A model generated the notes under the pieces. It worked only from the letters and a program-made list of their open reading frames with translations. It was not told the origin of the DNA and did no database searches. From positions 1 through 64,000 of the forward strand of contig CAYTMV010000004.1 of the NCBI GenBank assembly GCA_964439015.1: a DNA stretch of 64,000 nucleotides, read 5' to 3'. Origin of the DNA: Gemmobacter sp964439015 (GTDB lineage Bacteria; Pseudomonadota; Alphaproteobacteria; Rhodobacterales; Rhodobacteraceae). Below are positions 26,961 to 34,430 of the stretch, piece by piece. The translations under genes and the position numbers were made by a program. Each line of letters opens with the position of its first letter. The stretch's first letter is position 1.

Positions 26961-27808
26961 CCCAACGACAGCGTGTGTTCGCGCAGCCATGCAAGAAAGC
27001 CGCGCGGATTGCCCTGCCACTTGTCCAGCTCAGAGGCCGGGATCGGGTGGCCGACATAGGGACGCTGCGGTTTGAACAGAGCCCGTTTGATTTCGTAAAG
27101 CAACAGGCCCTGGCGCAGGGTATCGCCCAGCAGGTTTGCGACCAGGAAGGCGCGAGAGTTCTGACCGGTGAATCGGATCGGGACGATGGTCGCACCGGAT
27201 GAGCGCACCATCTTGTGCGTGAACACGTTCCACTCTGCCTCGACCGCCGGGCCGAACCAGGTTTCGGACATGGCGACCTTTCCGGCCGGGAACAGGATGA
27301 TCAATCCGCCGGCCTTCAGGTGCTTCATCGTCTCGTCGCGCATCTGAAGACCCAGTTCCCGCGCGTTTTCTTCATGCGGGAAGGGAACCGGGATCATGAA
27401 CTCCTCGATCTCGGGAATACCCGTCAGCAGGGAACGGGTCAGGATCTTGAAGTCGGGACGGACGCGGGCCACCATCTCGGCCATGATCATCCCGTCCACC
27501 AGGCCGTGCGGGTGGTTGGCCACCACCACCACCGGCCCGCTGGCAGGAATGCGGAGGATCTCTTCCTCAGGCGTCAGGATCTCGATGCCCATCTGGCGGA
27601 TGGCTTTGGGCCAGAAGGGCGCCCCAAAGGGTGCGCCCGATTTCTCGAACTGTCGGATCAGGCGCAGGAGCGTGACCTTTGCGGTCAACCATTCAATGGC
27701 ACGGATCGAATTCGCCTTGAACGGATTGCTGAATGTGCCGGCATAGGACAGCCGGCGCATGTCGTACTTTCGCGCGGGGGCCGGTTGGGTCAGTCCGTTT
27801 TGCGTCAC
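26948..27808 (-). CDS. Lysophospholipid (PlsC-type) acyltransferase
   Basis: Probably acylates a lysolipid or related acceptor at the membrane. 286 residues from a GTG at 27808. The acyltransferase block I motif is VVVVANHPHGLVDG, i.e. the HPxGxxDG variant found in OlsA-like and hemolysin-like acyltransferases, followed by block II-III features (FPAGKVA). Start is uncertain: GTG 27808 begins 23 bases after the ptsH stop; ATG 27760 is an alternative. It is the last gene of the chvI-chvG-hprK-rapZ-EIIA-HPr transcript. Confidence 0.8.
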   Translation of the reverse strand: MTQNGLTQPAPARKYDMRRLSYAGTFSNPFKANSIRAIEWLTAKVTLLRLIRQFEKSGAPFGAPFWPKAIRQMGIEILTPEEEILRIPASGPVVVVANHPHGLVDGMIMAEMVARVRPDFKILTRSLLTGIPEIEEFMIPVPFPHEENARELGLQMRDETMKHLKAGGLIILFPAGKVAMSETWFGPAVEAEWNVFTHKMVRSSGATIVPIRFTGQNSRAFLVANLLGDTLRQGLLLYEIKRALFKPQRPYVGHPIPASELDKWQGNPRGFLAWLREHTLSLGVRD

Positions 27809-27830
27809 TTTGCGCCTGTCCCTCTGCGAC

Positions 27831-28115
27831 TCAGTTGTCTTCGCCAAAACGATTGTCCACCAGATCGCGCAGGGCAACGGCAAGCGCCTCGGCCTCGGCA
27901 CCCGAAGTGACGACCTCGATCGCGCTGCCTCGGGCGGCGCCCAGCATCAACAACCCCATGATGCTGTCTCCTGAAACCGTCATTCCGTCCTTCGATACTT
28001 CTGCCCGGGCGTCAAAACGTTCCACACATTCGACGAAGCGCGCTGATGCGCGCGCATGAAGCCCCTTTTCGTTCACGATCCTCAGGGACTGTGTGATCGC
28101 GGCATTGTCGCTCAA
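27831..28115 (-). CDS. ptsH: HPr family phosphocarrier protein
   Basis: 94 residues. GLHARASARF carries the phosphorylated His (H20 here, equivalent to His15) and SGDSIMGLLML carries the regulatory Ser51 (Ser46 equivalent) that HPr kinase modifies. The start is TTG at 28115, with AGGAGG 6 bases upstream and the TTGA overlapping the EIIA stop; no ATG is available in frame near by. With hprK in the same operon and no sugar permease, it belongs to a regulatory, not a transport, phosphorelay. Confidence 0.92.
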   Translation of the reverse strand: MSDNAAITQSLRIVNEKGLHARASARFVECVERFDARAEVSKDGMTVSGDSIMGLLMLGAARGSAIEVVTSGAEAEALAVALRDLVDNRFGEDN

Positions 28116-28534
28116 GTCTGGCCTCCTGTGCCGGTGGCGGCAGTATCGCCGCCAAGATCGAGGCTGTTGATGTACTTGCGGCCGGCGTCCAACGCCAGTG
28201 AAACCGCTTCTGCCAACGGCAAGTCGCGGGATTTCGCCAGTTTGATCAGCATCGGCAGATTGGCACCGTAAAGGATGCGACGGCCTTTTATCGCGCAAGC
28301 CGGCAGCGACAGGTTGGCCGGCGAGCCGCCAAACATATCCGCCACCACGACCACGCCTTTTCCCTGATCGACCGCGTCGGCGGCCGCGATGATTTCGGCC
28401 TGCTTGGCCGCACGATCATGGACATCCTCGATCGTGATCGCAGCCACGCCAGCCTGCGGCCCGACCACATGTTCGACCGCCGAGAGATACTCGCGCGCGA
28501 GACCACCATGTGCGACGATCACGATACCGATCAC
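28112..28534 (-). CDS. PTS EIIA component, mannose type
   Basis: 140 residues from a GTG (28534): MIGIVIVAHGGLA, with H9 as the phosphorylation site of EIIA-Man proteins; VVVVADMFGGSPANL and GANLPMLIKLA are conserved. It lacks fused IIB, and no IIC/IID genes are near, so it is a regulatory EIIA as in other alphaproteobacterial hprK clusters. Overlaps ptsH by three bases; starts 8 bases after rapZ ends. Confidence 0.9.
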   Translation of the reverse strand: MIGIVIVAHGGLAREYLSAVEHVVGPQAGVAAITIEDVHDRAAKQAEIIAAADAVDQGKGVVVVADMFGGSPANLSLPACAIKGRRILYGANLPMLIKLAKSRDLPLAEAVSLALDAGRKYINSLDLGGDTAATGTGGQT

Positions 28535-28541
28535 CCGCCTG

Positions 28542-29447
28542 TCACCCTGCATTCGTCGGCGGGCCTGCGGCCTGCCTGCGTTCCAGTTCCCTGTGTCGTT
28601 TTGACACCGTCCAACCTGCTTCTGCAAGCGCATTGCCCAAAATTTCTGCAACTGCAACCGAGCGGTGCTGCCCCCCTGTGCAGCCGAGGCCGATTGACAG
28701 ATGGGCCTTGCCCTCAGCCTCATGCGCCGGAAGAAGAAACAGCAGGAGGTCCGTCAACTTGGAGATGAAATCTGCAAATCGCGGATCCGCAGCGACATGC
28801 GCCGCCACGTCCGCATGGCGCCCATCCAGTGGACGCAAGGCTGGAACCCAATGGGGATTCGACAGAAAGCGGCAGTCAAAGATCATGTCGATGCCGCGCG
28901 GCACGCCGCGTTTGTAGCTGAAGCTCTGGACCGAAACCGCCAGCCCGGCCCCGCCATCCAGCGCAAAACGCTGTCCGATCTCGGCTTTCAGGTCATGCGG
29001 CGACAAATCGGTCGTGTCGATCAAATGGTCAGCGCGGACGCGGATCGGTGCCAGCAGATCAATCTCGCGCTCGATCCCCTGCAGCGGCGTCTCGTCCGGG
29101 GCGAGGGGATGCCGGCGGCGCGTCTCTGAATAACGGCGGATCAGAGCCGAAATGCTGCAATCGAGATACAGAAGATCGAGCGAGATGCGCGGGTCGCGGG
29201 TCAGCGTATCGACCAGTTCGATCAGGGCAGTCGTGTCGAAGTCGCGGTTACGGACGTCAAGACCCAAGGCAATCGGGCGCCCAAGCGGGGGACCTTCGAT
29301 CAGACGTGGCACCAAACTCAGCGGAAGGTTGTCAATTGTCTCATAACCCAGGTCCTCGAGAACATGGATCGCCGTGGACCTTCCCGCCCCGGATGGTCCT
29401 GTAACCAGGATAAGGCGGTGTTCGGCCGGTTCGGTCACGCTCTCCAT
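28542..29447 (-). CDS. rapZ: RNase adapter protein RapZ (YvcJ family)
   Basis: 301 residues. N-terminal P-loop ILVTGPSGAGRSTAI, then IDNLPLSLVPRL and LDVRNRDFDTTALIELVD; the C-terminal RNA-binding-type domain contains FSYKRGVPRGIDMIFDCRFL and IGLGCTGGQHRSVAVAE. In enterobacteria it targets GlmZ to RNase E and controls amino-sugar synthesis; whether that holds here is unknown. The P-loop Lys is replaced by Arg (GAGRS). ATG at 29447 follows the hprK stop by 6 bases. Confidence 0.93.
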   Translation of the reverse strand: MESVTEPAEHRLILVTGPSGAGRSTAIHVLEDLGYETIDNLPLSLVPRLIEGPPLGRPIALGLDVRNRDFDTTALIELVDTLTRDPRISLDLLYLDCSISALIRRYSETRRRHPLAPDETPLQGIEREIDLLAPIRVRADHLIDTTDLSPHDLKAEIGQRFALDGGAGLAVSVQSFSYKRGVPRGIDMIFDCRFLSNPHWVPALRPLDGRHADVAAHVAADPRFADFISKLTDLLLFLLPAHEAEGKAHLSIGLGCTGGQHRSVAVAEILGNALAEAGWTVSKRHRELERRQAAGPPTNAG

Positions 29448-29453
29448 CACCCT

Positions 29454-29888
29454 TCAACTGTGGCGTCCCGCGCGCAGATATTGCAGCAGTGCAGCTGCAA
29501 GATGGGGCGCAGGCGTGGCGCGGACAAGATCCAGCGTCACCCCGAGCAACGGGATGTTATGGGACTGCGGCAGACGGGCCGCATCTGCATGGCCCAAATC
29601 GGCAGCAAGGGCCAGTGGCGCATAGGGAAGACTGTCAGCATTCAGAAGGCCAATTCCCCGCGCCTCGATCAAACCGCGAATGGTTTCGGGACTGCGGGCG
29701 ATCAGCACGCCTTTGTGGTTCTGAATCTCGGTCCTGTCATCCGCAACCAAGGTGGCCCCGTAAGCCATCAGCTGCAGAGCCAATGCAGACTTGCCGCTGC
29801 CCGAGGGGCCCAGGATCAGCAGCCCACGCCCCTCAAACGCAACGCAGCCAGCGTGAAGGTTTTGCCACCCTCCCGGCCCGGCTGTCAC
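29454..29888 (-). CDS. hprK: HPr kinase/phosphorylase, short alphaproteobacterial form
   Basis: 144 residues, the catalytic domain only; the N-terminal domain of the Firmicutes enzyme is absent, as is usual in alphaproteobacteria. LLILGPSGSGKSALALQL is the P-loop, VADDRTEI holds the Asp pair, and GIGLLNAD resembles the conserved stretch after it. It phosphorylates HPr on the regulatory Ser. Start GTG at 29888 overlaps the chvG stop (GTGA). Confidence 0.9.
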   Translation of the reverse strand: MTAGPGGWQNLHAGCVAFEGRGLLILGPSGSGKSALALQLMAYGATLVADDRTEIQNHKGVLIARSPETIRGLIEARGIGLLNADSLPYAPLALAADLGHADAARLPQSHNIPLLGVTLDLVRATPAPHLAAALLQYLRAGRHS

Positions 29889-31588
29889 ACCGGCAACCCT
29901 ACCACAAACCTTGCACCCAGAGGCTCAGACGTAATGTCTGCGTGGGTGGGGCGGATGTTCTCGGCCCAGATCACACCGCCATGCGCCTCGACGATCTGCT
30001 TCGAAATTGCCAGCCCAAGCCCGGAGTGGTTACCGAAATCACCCGAGGGTCGCTCGGAATAGAAGCGCTTGAACACCTTTGTCAGGGCTTGCTCGGGGAT
30101 GCCGGGCCCGGTGTCCTCGACCACGACCAGTACGCGGTTGTCGCGTTTGCGCGCCCAGACACGCACCGCATCGCCCTCTTCGCAGAAAGAAATGGCATTG
30201 GTGATGAGGTTGACGAACACCTGCGCCAGCCGCGCCTCCAGCCCGCGTATCATGATGGAATCGGCGGGAAGATCGGTGATGAACTCGACACCCTTTTCCT
30301 GTGCCTGCTGGCCAAGATATTCGGCGAGATTGGCGATGGTCTTCAGAAGATCAAACTCCTCTTCGTCCTCCTTGACCAGTTCACTGTCGAGGCGCGAGGC
30401 GTTGGAGATGTCGCTGACCAGACGGTCGAGGCGGCGAACATCGTGGTCGATCACTTCCAGCAACCGGGTGCGCTGATCGTCCCGCTTGGCCACATGCAGC
30501 GAGGCCACCGCCGAGCGCAGGCTGGCAAGCGGGTTCTTGATTTCATGCGCCACGTCGGCAGCGAACTGTTCGTTGGCATCGATGCGGTCATAAAGGGCGG
30601 CCACCATGCCGCGCATCGCCACGGATAGTCGGCCGATCTCGTCCGGGCGTGCGGTCAGATCTGGTATCCGCACACGCCCGGAGGCCATCTTGCGGGCATC
30701 ACGGTCCCGCCCCAGTTCGGCTGCCGCAGCCAGATCGGCAAGCGGATTGGCGATGGTCGACGCCAGCACGAGGCTGAGGCCGATCGACACCAGCAGCGCA
30801 ATCACGAACATCTGCAAAACCTGCTCGCGTTCGTTCCGGACAAGCCGGTCGATCTCGCCCTCGGCCGAGGCCAAGGCCACGACACCCATCACCTCGCCTG
30901 CGTTCCAGATCGGGGTTGCCACGGTAAACAGCGTCCCGCCTTCGGCGCTGCGCGCGGTGTTCACGACAGACTCTCCCGCCCGCGCAGCCCCATAAAGATC
31001 CCGGGCGAGCGCCTCTGGCGCGCGGCTGTCTTCCCCCTTGTCGCCCGCGGTCAGCAGGCCGGAAACCCCTTCCCAGATCAAGTTCAGAAAATCGGTGATG
31101 ATGGTCGAACGACCATCCCCTTGCGGAGGTGCGGCGTCGGAAACCACGTGGCCCAGGACGCCCCCGAACGTATCGAACACGAAGACCTCAACCCCCGGCC
31201 CGACATCCAACTCCGCCAAGGCGGCGTTGACATCCATGCCTTCCTTCAGCCCCATGCCGATCTTGCCGGCTAACCGGGCCTCGAAAACGTCGGCAACCAG
31301 ATGCGCCTCGGCCACGATCCCCTGTTCGCGCTGAAGAACCAGGCTGTCGCGGAAAGGGTTGAGAAACAACACCCCGGCCACCATCACCACGATGGCCAAC
31401 ATGTTGAACAGCACGATCTTGCGCGCCAGTGGCGAGTGGTTCAGGGCAACCAGCCCCCGGCGCCCACGACCGGCCCGCAGTTCCTGGTCGGCCAGCGCCT
31501 CGGGCGAGACCCAGTCCTCACCCAACAGCACCTCGCCCTTGCGAGGGCGGGGCGTTTTCGTCGCCTTGATCGAGTGGGCCACAGCCAT
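29885..31588 (-). CDS. chvG: Sensor histidine kinase ChvG
   Basis: 567 residues: basic N-terminal cytoplasmic tail (TPRPRKGEV), membrane helix KIVLFNMLAIVVMVAGVLFL, periplasmic domain of about 190 residues, second helix MFVIALLVSIGLSLVLAST, HAMP, HisKA with H348 in ADVAHEIKNPLASL, and HATPase with GNHSGLGLAISKQI. ChvG (ExoS) answers acid pH and envelope stress in rhizobia and is held by ExoR there; no exoR is in the window. It pairs with the regulator 9 bases upstream. Confidence 0.92.
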   Translation of the reverse strand: MAVAHSIKATKTPRPRKGEVLLGEDWVSPEALADQELRAGRGRRGLVALNHSPLARKIVLFNMLAIVVMVAGVLFLNPFRDSLVLQREQGIVAEAHLVADVFEARLAGKIGMGLKEGMDVNAALAELDVGPGVEVFVFDTFGGVLGHVVSDAAPPQGDGRSTIITDFLNLIWEGVSGLLTAGDKGEDSRAPEALARDLYGAARAGESVVNTARSAEGGTLFTVATPIWNAGEVMGVVALASAEGEIDRLVRNEREQVLQMFVIALLVSIGLSLVLASTIANPLADLAAAAELGRDRDARKMASGRVRIPDLTARPDEIGRLSVAMRGMVAALYDRIDANEQFAADVAHEIKNPLASLRSAVASLHVAKRDDQRTRLLEVIDHDVRRLDRLVSDISNASRLDSELVKEDEEEFDLLKTIANLAEYLGQQAQEKGVEFITDLPADSIMIRGLEARLAQVFVNLITNAISFCEEGDAVRVWARKRDNRVLVVVEDTGPGIPEQALTKVFKRFYSERPSGDFGNHSGLGLAISKQIVEAHGGVIWAENIRPTHADITSEPLGARFVVGLPV

Positions 31589-31597
31589 GACTGCCGC

Positions 31598-32299
31598 TTA
31601 TTCCTCGTTATACCGGTAACCGATGCCGTAAAGCGTCTCGATCGCCGAAAACTCGGGATCGACCGAACGCATCTTCTTGCGCAGGCGCTTGATATGGCTG
31701 TCGATGGTTCGGTCATCGACATAGACCTGATCGTCATAGGCCACATCCATCAACTGATCGCGGCTTTTCACAAAGCCCGGCCGTTGTGCCAGCGCCTGCA
31801 GCAGCAGGAACTCGGTGACCGTCAGCGAGACGTCGTCACCCTTCCAGGTCACCGCGTGGCGCAATGGGTCCATCCGCAACTGACCGCGCTCCATGATCTT
31901 GGTTTCCTCGGCGGTGGCGACTTCACCGGTCGAAATCGCCTCCTGCCGACGCAGCAGGGCGCGGATCCGCTCAACCAGCAGGCGTTGGCTGAACGGCTTC
32001 TTGACATAGTCGTCAGCGCCCATCCGCAACCCCAGCACCTCGTCGATCTCATCATCCTTTGAGGTGAGGAAGATCACCGGCATCGAGGTTTTCTGACGCA
32101 GACGTTGCAGCAGGTCCATGCCGTCCATGCGCGGCATCTTGATGTCCAGCACGGCCATATCCGGCAGGCGGCGGTTGAAAGCATCCAGCGCCGACTGCCC
32201 GTCATTGTAGGTTTCGACCTCGAAGCCTTCGGCTTCAAGCGTCATGGAAACAGACGTCGGGATGTTCCTGTCGTCATCGACAAGCGCGATACGAGACAT
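31598..32299 (-). CDS. chvI: Response regulator ChvI (OmpR family)
   Basis: 233 residues: receiver with acidic pocket DDD at 8-10, phospho-acceptor D52 in VLDIKMPRMDG, Thr in FLTSKDD, Lys in VKKPF; OmpR-type winged helix at 145-230 (TVTEFLLLQALAQRPGFVKSR). It is the first gene of the leftward operon and lies divergent from pckA, the arrangement conserved in rhizobia and Rhodobacterales. Its own promoter must lie in the 352-base intergenic region. Confidence 0.93.
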   Translation of the reverse strand: MSRIALVDDDRNIPTSVSMTLEAEGFEVETYNDGQSALDAFNRRLPDMAVLDIKMPRMDGMDLLQRLRQKTSMPVIFLTSKDDEIDEVLGLRMGADDYVKKPFSQRLLVERIRALLRRQEAISTGEVATAEETKIMERGQLRMDPLRHAVTWKGDDVSLTVTEFLLLQALAQRPGFVKSRDQLMDVAYDDQVYVDDRTIDSHIKRLRKKMRSVDPEFSAIETLYGIGYRYNEE

Positions 32300-32651
32300 G
32301 AATGGTTACCTACTGCTCATTGTTATCTTTCGATAGATGATCCGTTTTTTGATCCTCGGAATCAACACTCATGTGCGAATCACCGCACTCGCACGACTCA
32401 ACCTCACGCATAAATTCCCAAGAAATGACTAATTTGCCGCAGTCGTGAACAAACACCGGCGGTCCTCCGCGCTGGTGGCGCTAACGGAGATGACGGTTAC
32501 GCTAACATACGCAACTCGGCTATTCCGTAGAAAAAACTTCATGTTATAGCCGCCTTGCTGGCCCCATCGCGGGCCGGCCGGTCGCCCTTTGGCCCGGGCC
32601 GCCGATTTGAACCTGACTGCGCCGCGGGCAGCGGCACCGGGAGCTAGCACA
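32300..32651. other. 352-base divergent intergenic region, chvI / pckA
   Basis: No gene. The segment is clearly AT-richer than its surroundings and must hold both divergent promoters. I see TATAGC at 32544-32549 and an A run just before it, a GATC-flanked T run near 32346-32354, the inverted pair TGCGA...TCGCA near 32373-32393, and the direct repeats listed separately. I cannot assign a convincing -35/-10 pair. Confidence 0.6.
32479..32506 (+). repeat. Direct repeat CGCTAAC, two turns apart
   Basis: CGCTAAC occurs at 32479-32485 and 32500-32506, 21 bases apart, i.e. on the same face of the helix, about 150 bases before the pckA ATG. A related GTTAC precedes the second copy. Candidate operator for a regulator such as ChvI; no match to a defined consensus is claimed. 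Confidence 0.4.
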
Positions 32652-34250
32652 ATGAACCATGGACGCGTGAACGCCAGTCACACCCTTGAAACGCAAGGCA
32701 TCAGCGGGCTTGGCAACGTCTATTACAACCAGCTCGAGCCTGCGCTGGTCGAGGCGGCGGTCGCGCGCGGCGAGGGCAAGCTGGGTCTGGGCGGCGCCTT
32801 CCTCTGTTCCACCGGGCAGTTCACCGGCCGCTCGCCGAAAGACAAGTTTGTCGTCCGCACCCCCTCGGTCGAACATAGTGTCTGGTGGGAAAACAACGCG
32901 CGGATGGCGCCCGACGCTTTCGACCGCCTGCATGCCGACATGCTGGAGCATATGAAGGGCGGCGACTACTTCGTGCAGGACCTCTATGCCGGCGCCGATC
33001 CGGCGCATCGTCTGGATGTGCGCATGGTGACCGAGCTGGCCTGGCACGGCCTGTTCATCCGCCACCTGCTGCGCCGCCCCGAGCGGGAAGAGCTGGACAG
33101 CTTTGTCCCCGAATTCACCATCATCAACTGCCCCAGCTTCAAGGCCGATCCGGCCCGTCACGGCTGCCGCACCGAGACCGTGATCGCGCTTAACTTCGAC
33201 AAGAAGCTGATCCTGATCGCCAACACCCAATACGCGGGCGAGAACAAGAAGTCGGTCTTCACCCTGCTGAACTACATTCTGCCGGAAAAAGGCATCATGC
33301 CGATGCACTGCTCGGCCAACCATGCCATCGGCAAGCCGTCGGACTCGGCGGTGTTCTTCGGCCTGTCCGGCACCGGCAAGACCACGCTTTCGGCCGACCC
33401 CTCGCGCACGCTGATCGGCGATGACGAGCATGGCTGGTCTGACAGCGGCATCTTCAACTTCGAAGGTGGTTGCTACGCCAAGACCATCAACCTGTCGGCC
33501 GAGGCCGAGCCCGAGATCTATGCCACCACCCACCGCTTCGCGACCGTCGTGGAAAACATGGTCTACGATCCGGAAACGCTGGTGCTGGATTTCGCCGACG
33601 GCTCGCTGACGGAGAACACCCGTTGCGCCTATCCGCTGGACTACATCTCCAACGCCTCGGACACCGGCATGGGTGGTGCGCCGAAGAACGTCGTAATGCT
33701 GACCTGCGACGCCTATGGCGTACTGCCGCCCATCGCGCGGCTGACCCCGGCGCAGGCGATGTATCACTTCCTGTCGGGCTTCACCTCGAAGACCCCGGGC
33801 ACCGAAGTCGGCGTGACAGAGCCCACGCCCACCTTCTCGACCTGCTTCGGTGCGCCCTTCATGCCGCGCCGCCCCGAGGCCTACGGCAACCTGTTGCGCG
33901 CCAAGATCGCGGCGCACGGCGCGACCTGCTGGCTGGTCAACACCGGCTGGACCGGCGGCGCCTTCGGCACCGGCAAACGCATGCCGATCCGCGCCACCCG
34001 CGCGCTGCTGACCGCGGCGCTGGACGGCTCGCTCAACAAGGCCGAGTTCCGCAAGGACCCGAACTTCGGTTTTGACGTGCCGGTCGCGGTGACGGGCGTG
34101 GACACCGTGCTGCTGAACCCGCGCGACACCTGGGCCGACAAGTCGGCCTATGATGCGCAGGCGGCCAAGCTGGTGAAGATGTTCGCTGAAAACTTCGGCC
34201 AGTATCTGCCGCATATCGACGCCGATGTGAAAGCTGCTGCGATCGGCTGA
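32652..34250 (+). CDS. pckA: Phosphoenolpyruvate carboxykinase (ATP)
   Basis: Converts oxaloacetate and ATP to PEP, CO2 and ADP; first committed step of gluconeogenesis. 532 residues from the ATG at 32652 with GGGAG upstream. FTGRSPKDKFVVR, the kinase P-loop FFGLSGTGKTTLS, DDEHGWSD and VNTGWTGG are family signatures. The frame runs upstream to 32589 but without a ribosome site. It is divergent from chvI, so the ChvGI/PTS block may control it; a terminator follows. Confidence 0.96.
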   Translation: MNHGRVNASHTLETQGISGLGNVYYNQLEPALVEAAVARGEGKLGLGGAFLCSTGQFTGRSPKDKFVVRTPSVEHSVWWENNARMAPDAFDRLHADMLEHMKGGDYFVQDLYAGADPAHRLDVRMVTELAWHGLFIRHLLRRPEREELDSFVPEFTIINCPSFKADPARHGCRTETVIALNFDKKLILIANTQYAGENKKSVFTLLNYILPEKGIMPMHCSANHAIGKPSDSAVFFGLSGTGKTTLSADPSRTLIGDDEHGWSDSGIFNFEGGCYAKTINLSAEAEPEIYATTHRFATVVENMVYDPETLVLDFADGSLTENTRCAYPLDYISNASDTGMGGAPKNVVMLTCDAYGVLPPIARLTPAQAMYHFLSGFTSKTPGTEVGVTEPTPTFSTCFGAPFMPRRPEAYGNLLRAKIAAHGATCWLVNTGWTGGAFGTGKRMPIRATRALLTAALDGSLNKAEFRKDPNFGFDVPVAVTGVDTVLLNPRDTWADKSAYDAQAAKLVKMFAENFGQYLPHIDADVKAAAIG

Positions 34251-34274
34251 TCTGGCTGCAAGGGCAAATGACAC

Positions 34275-34302
34275 GGGCTGCGGAGTGATCCGCAGCCCTT
34301 TT
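34275..34302 (+). terminator. Rho-independent terminator after pckA
   Basis: GGGCTGCGGA (34275-34284) pairs with 34289-34298 around GTGA, followed by TTTT at 34299-34302, about 25 bases after the pckA stop. Confidence 0.88.
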
Positions 34303-34380
34303 GCGTTTCATACATTCCCAAATGGCATGGACATATTATTCCGAAGCATCCTTCCAGTTTGAAATCTTGTTGCGTGCTGA

Positions 34381-34407
34381 TTGCAAAGGGCTTAGGCACT
34401 ATGCAAG
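34381..34407 (+). promoter_or_regulatory. Candidate acyl-CoA-regulator half-sites before mcd
   Basis: TTGCAAA at 34381-34387 and ATGCAAG at 34401-34407 lie 20 bases apart, ending 24 bases before the mcd ATG. TTTGCAAA-type palindromes are bound by short-chain acyl-CoA responsive regulators (PccR/RamB family) in relatives. The second copy is imperfect, so this is a suggestion only. Confidence 0.3.
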
Positions 34408-34430
34408 TGCAGAAATTTCGAGGAATCGCC

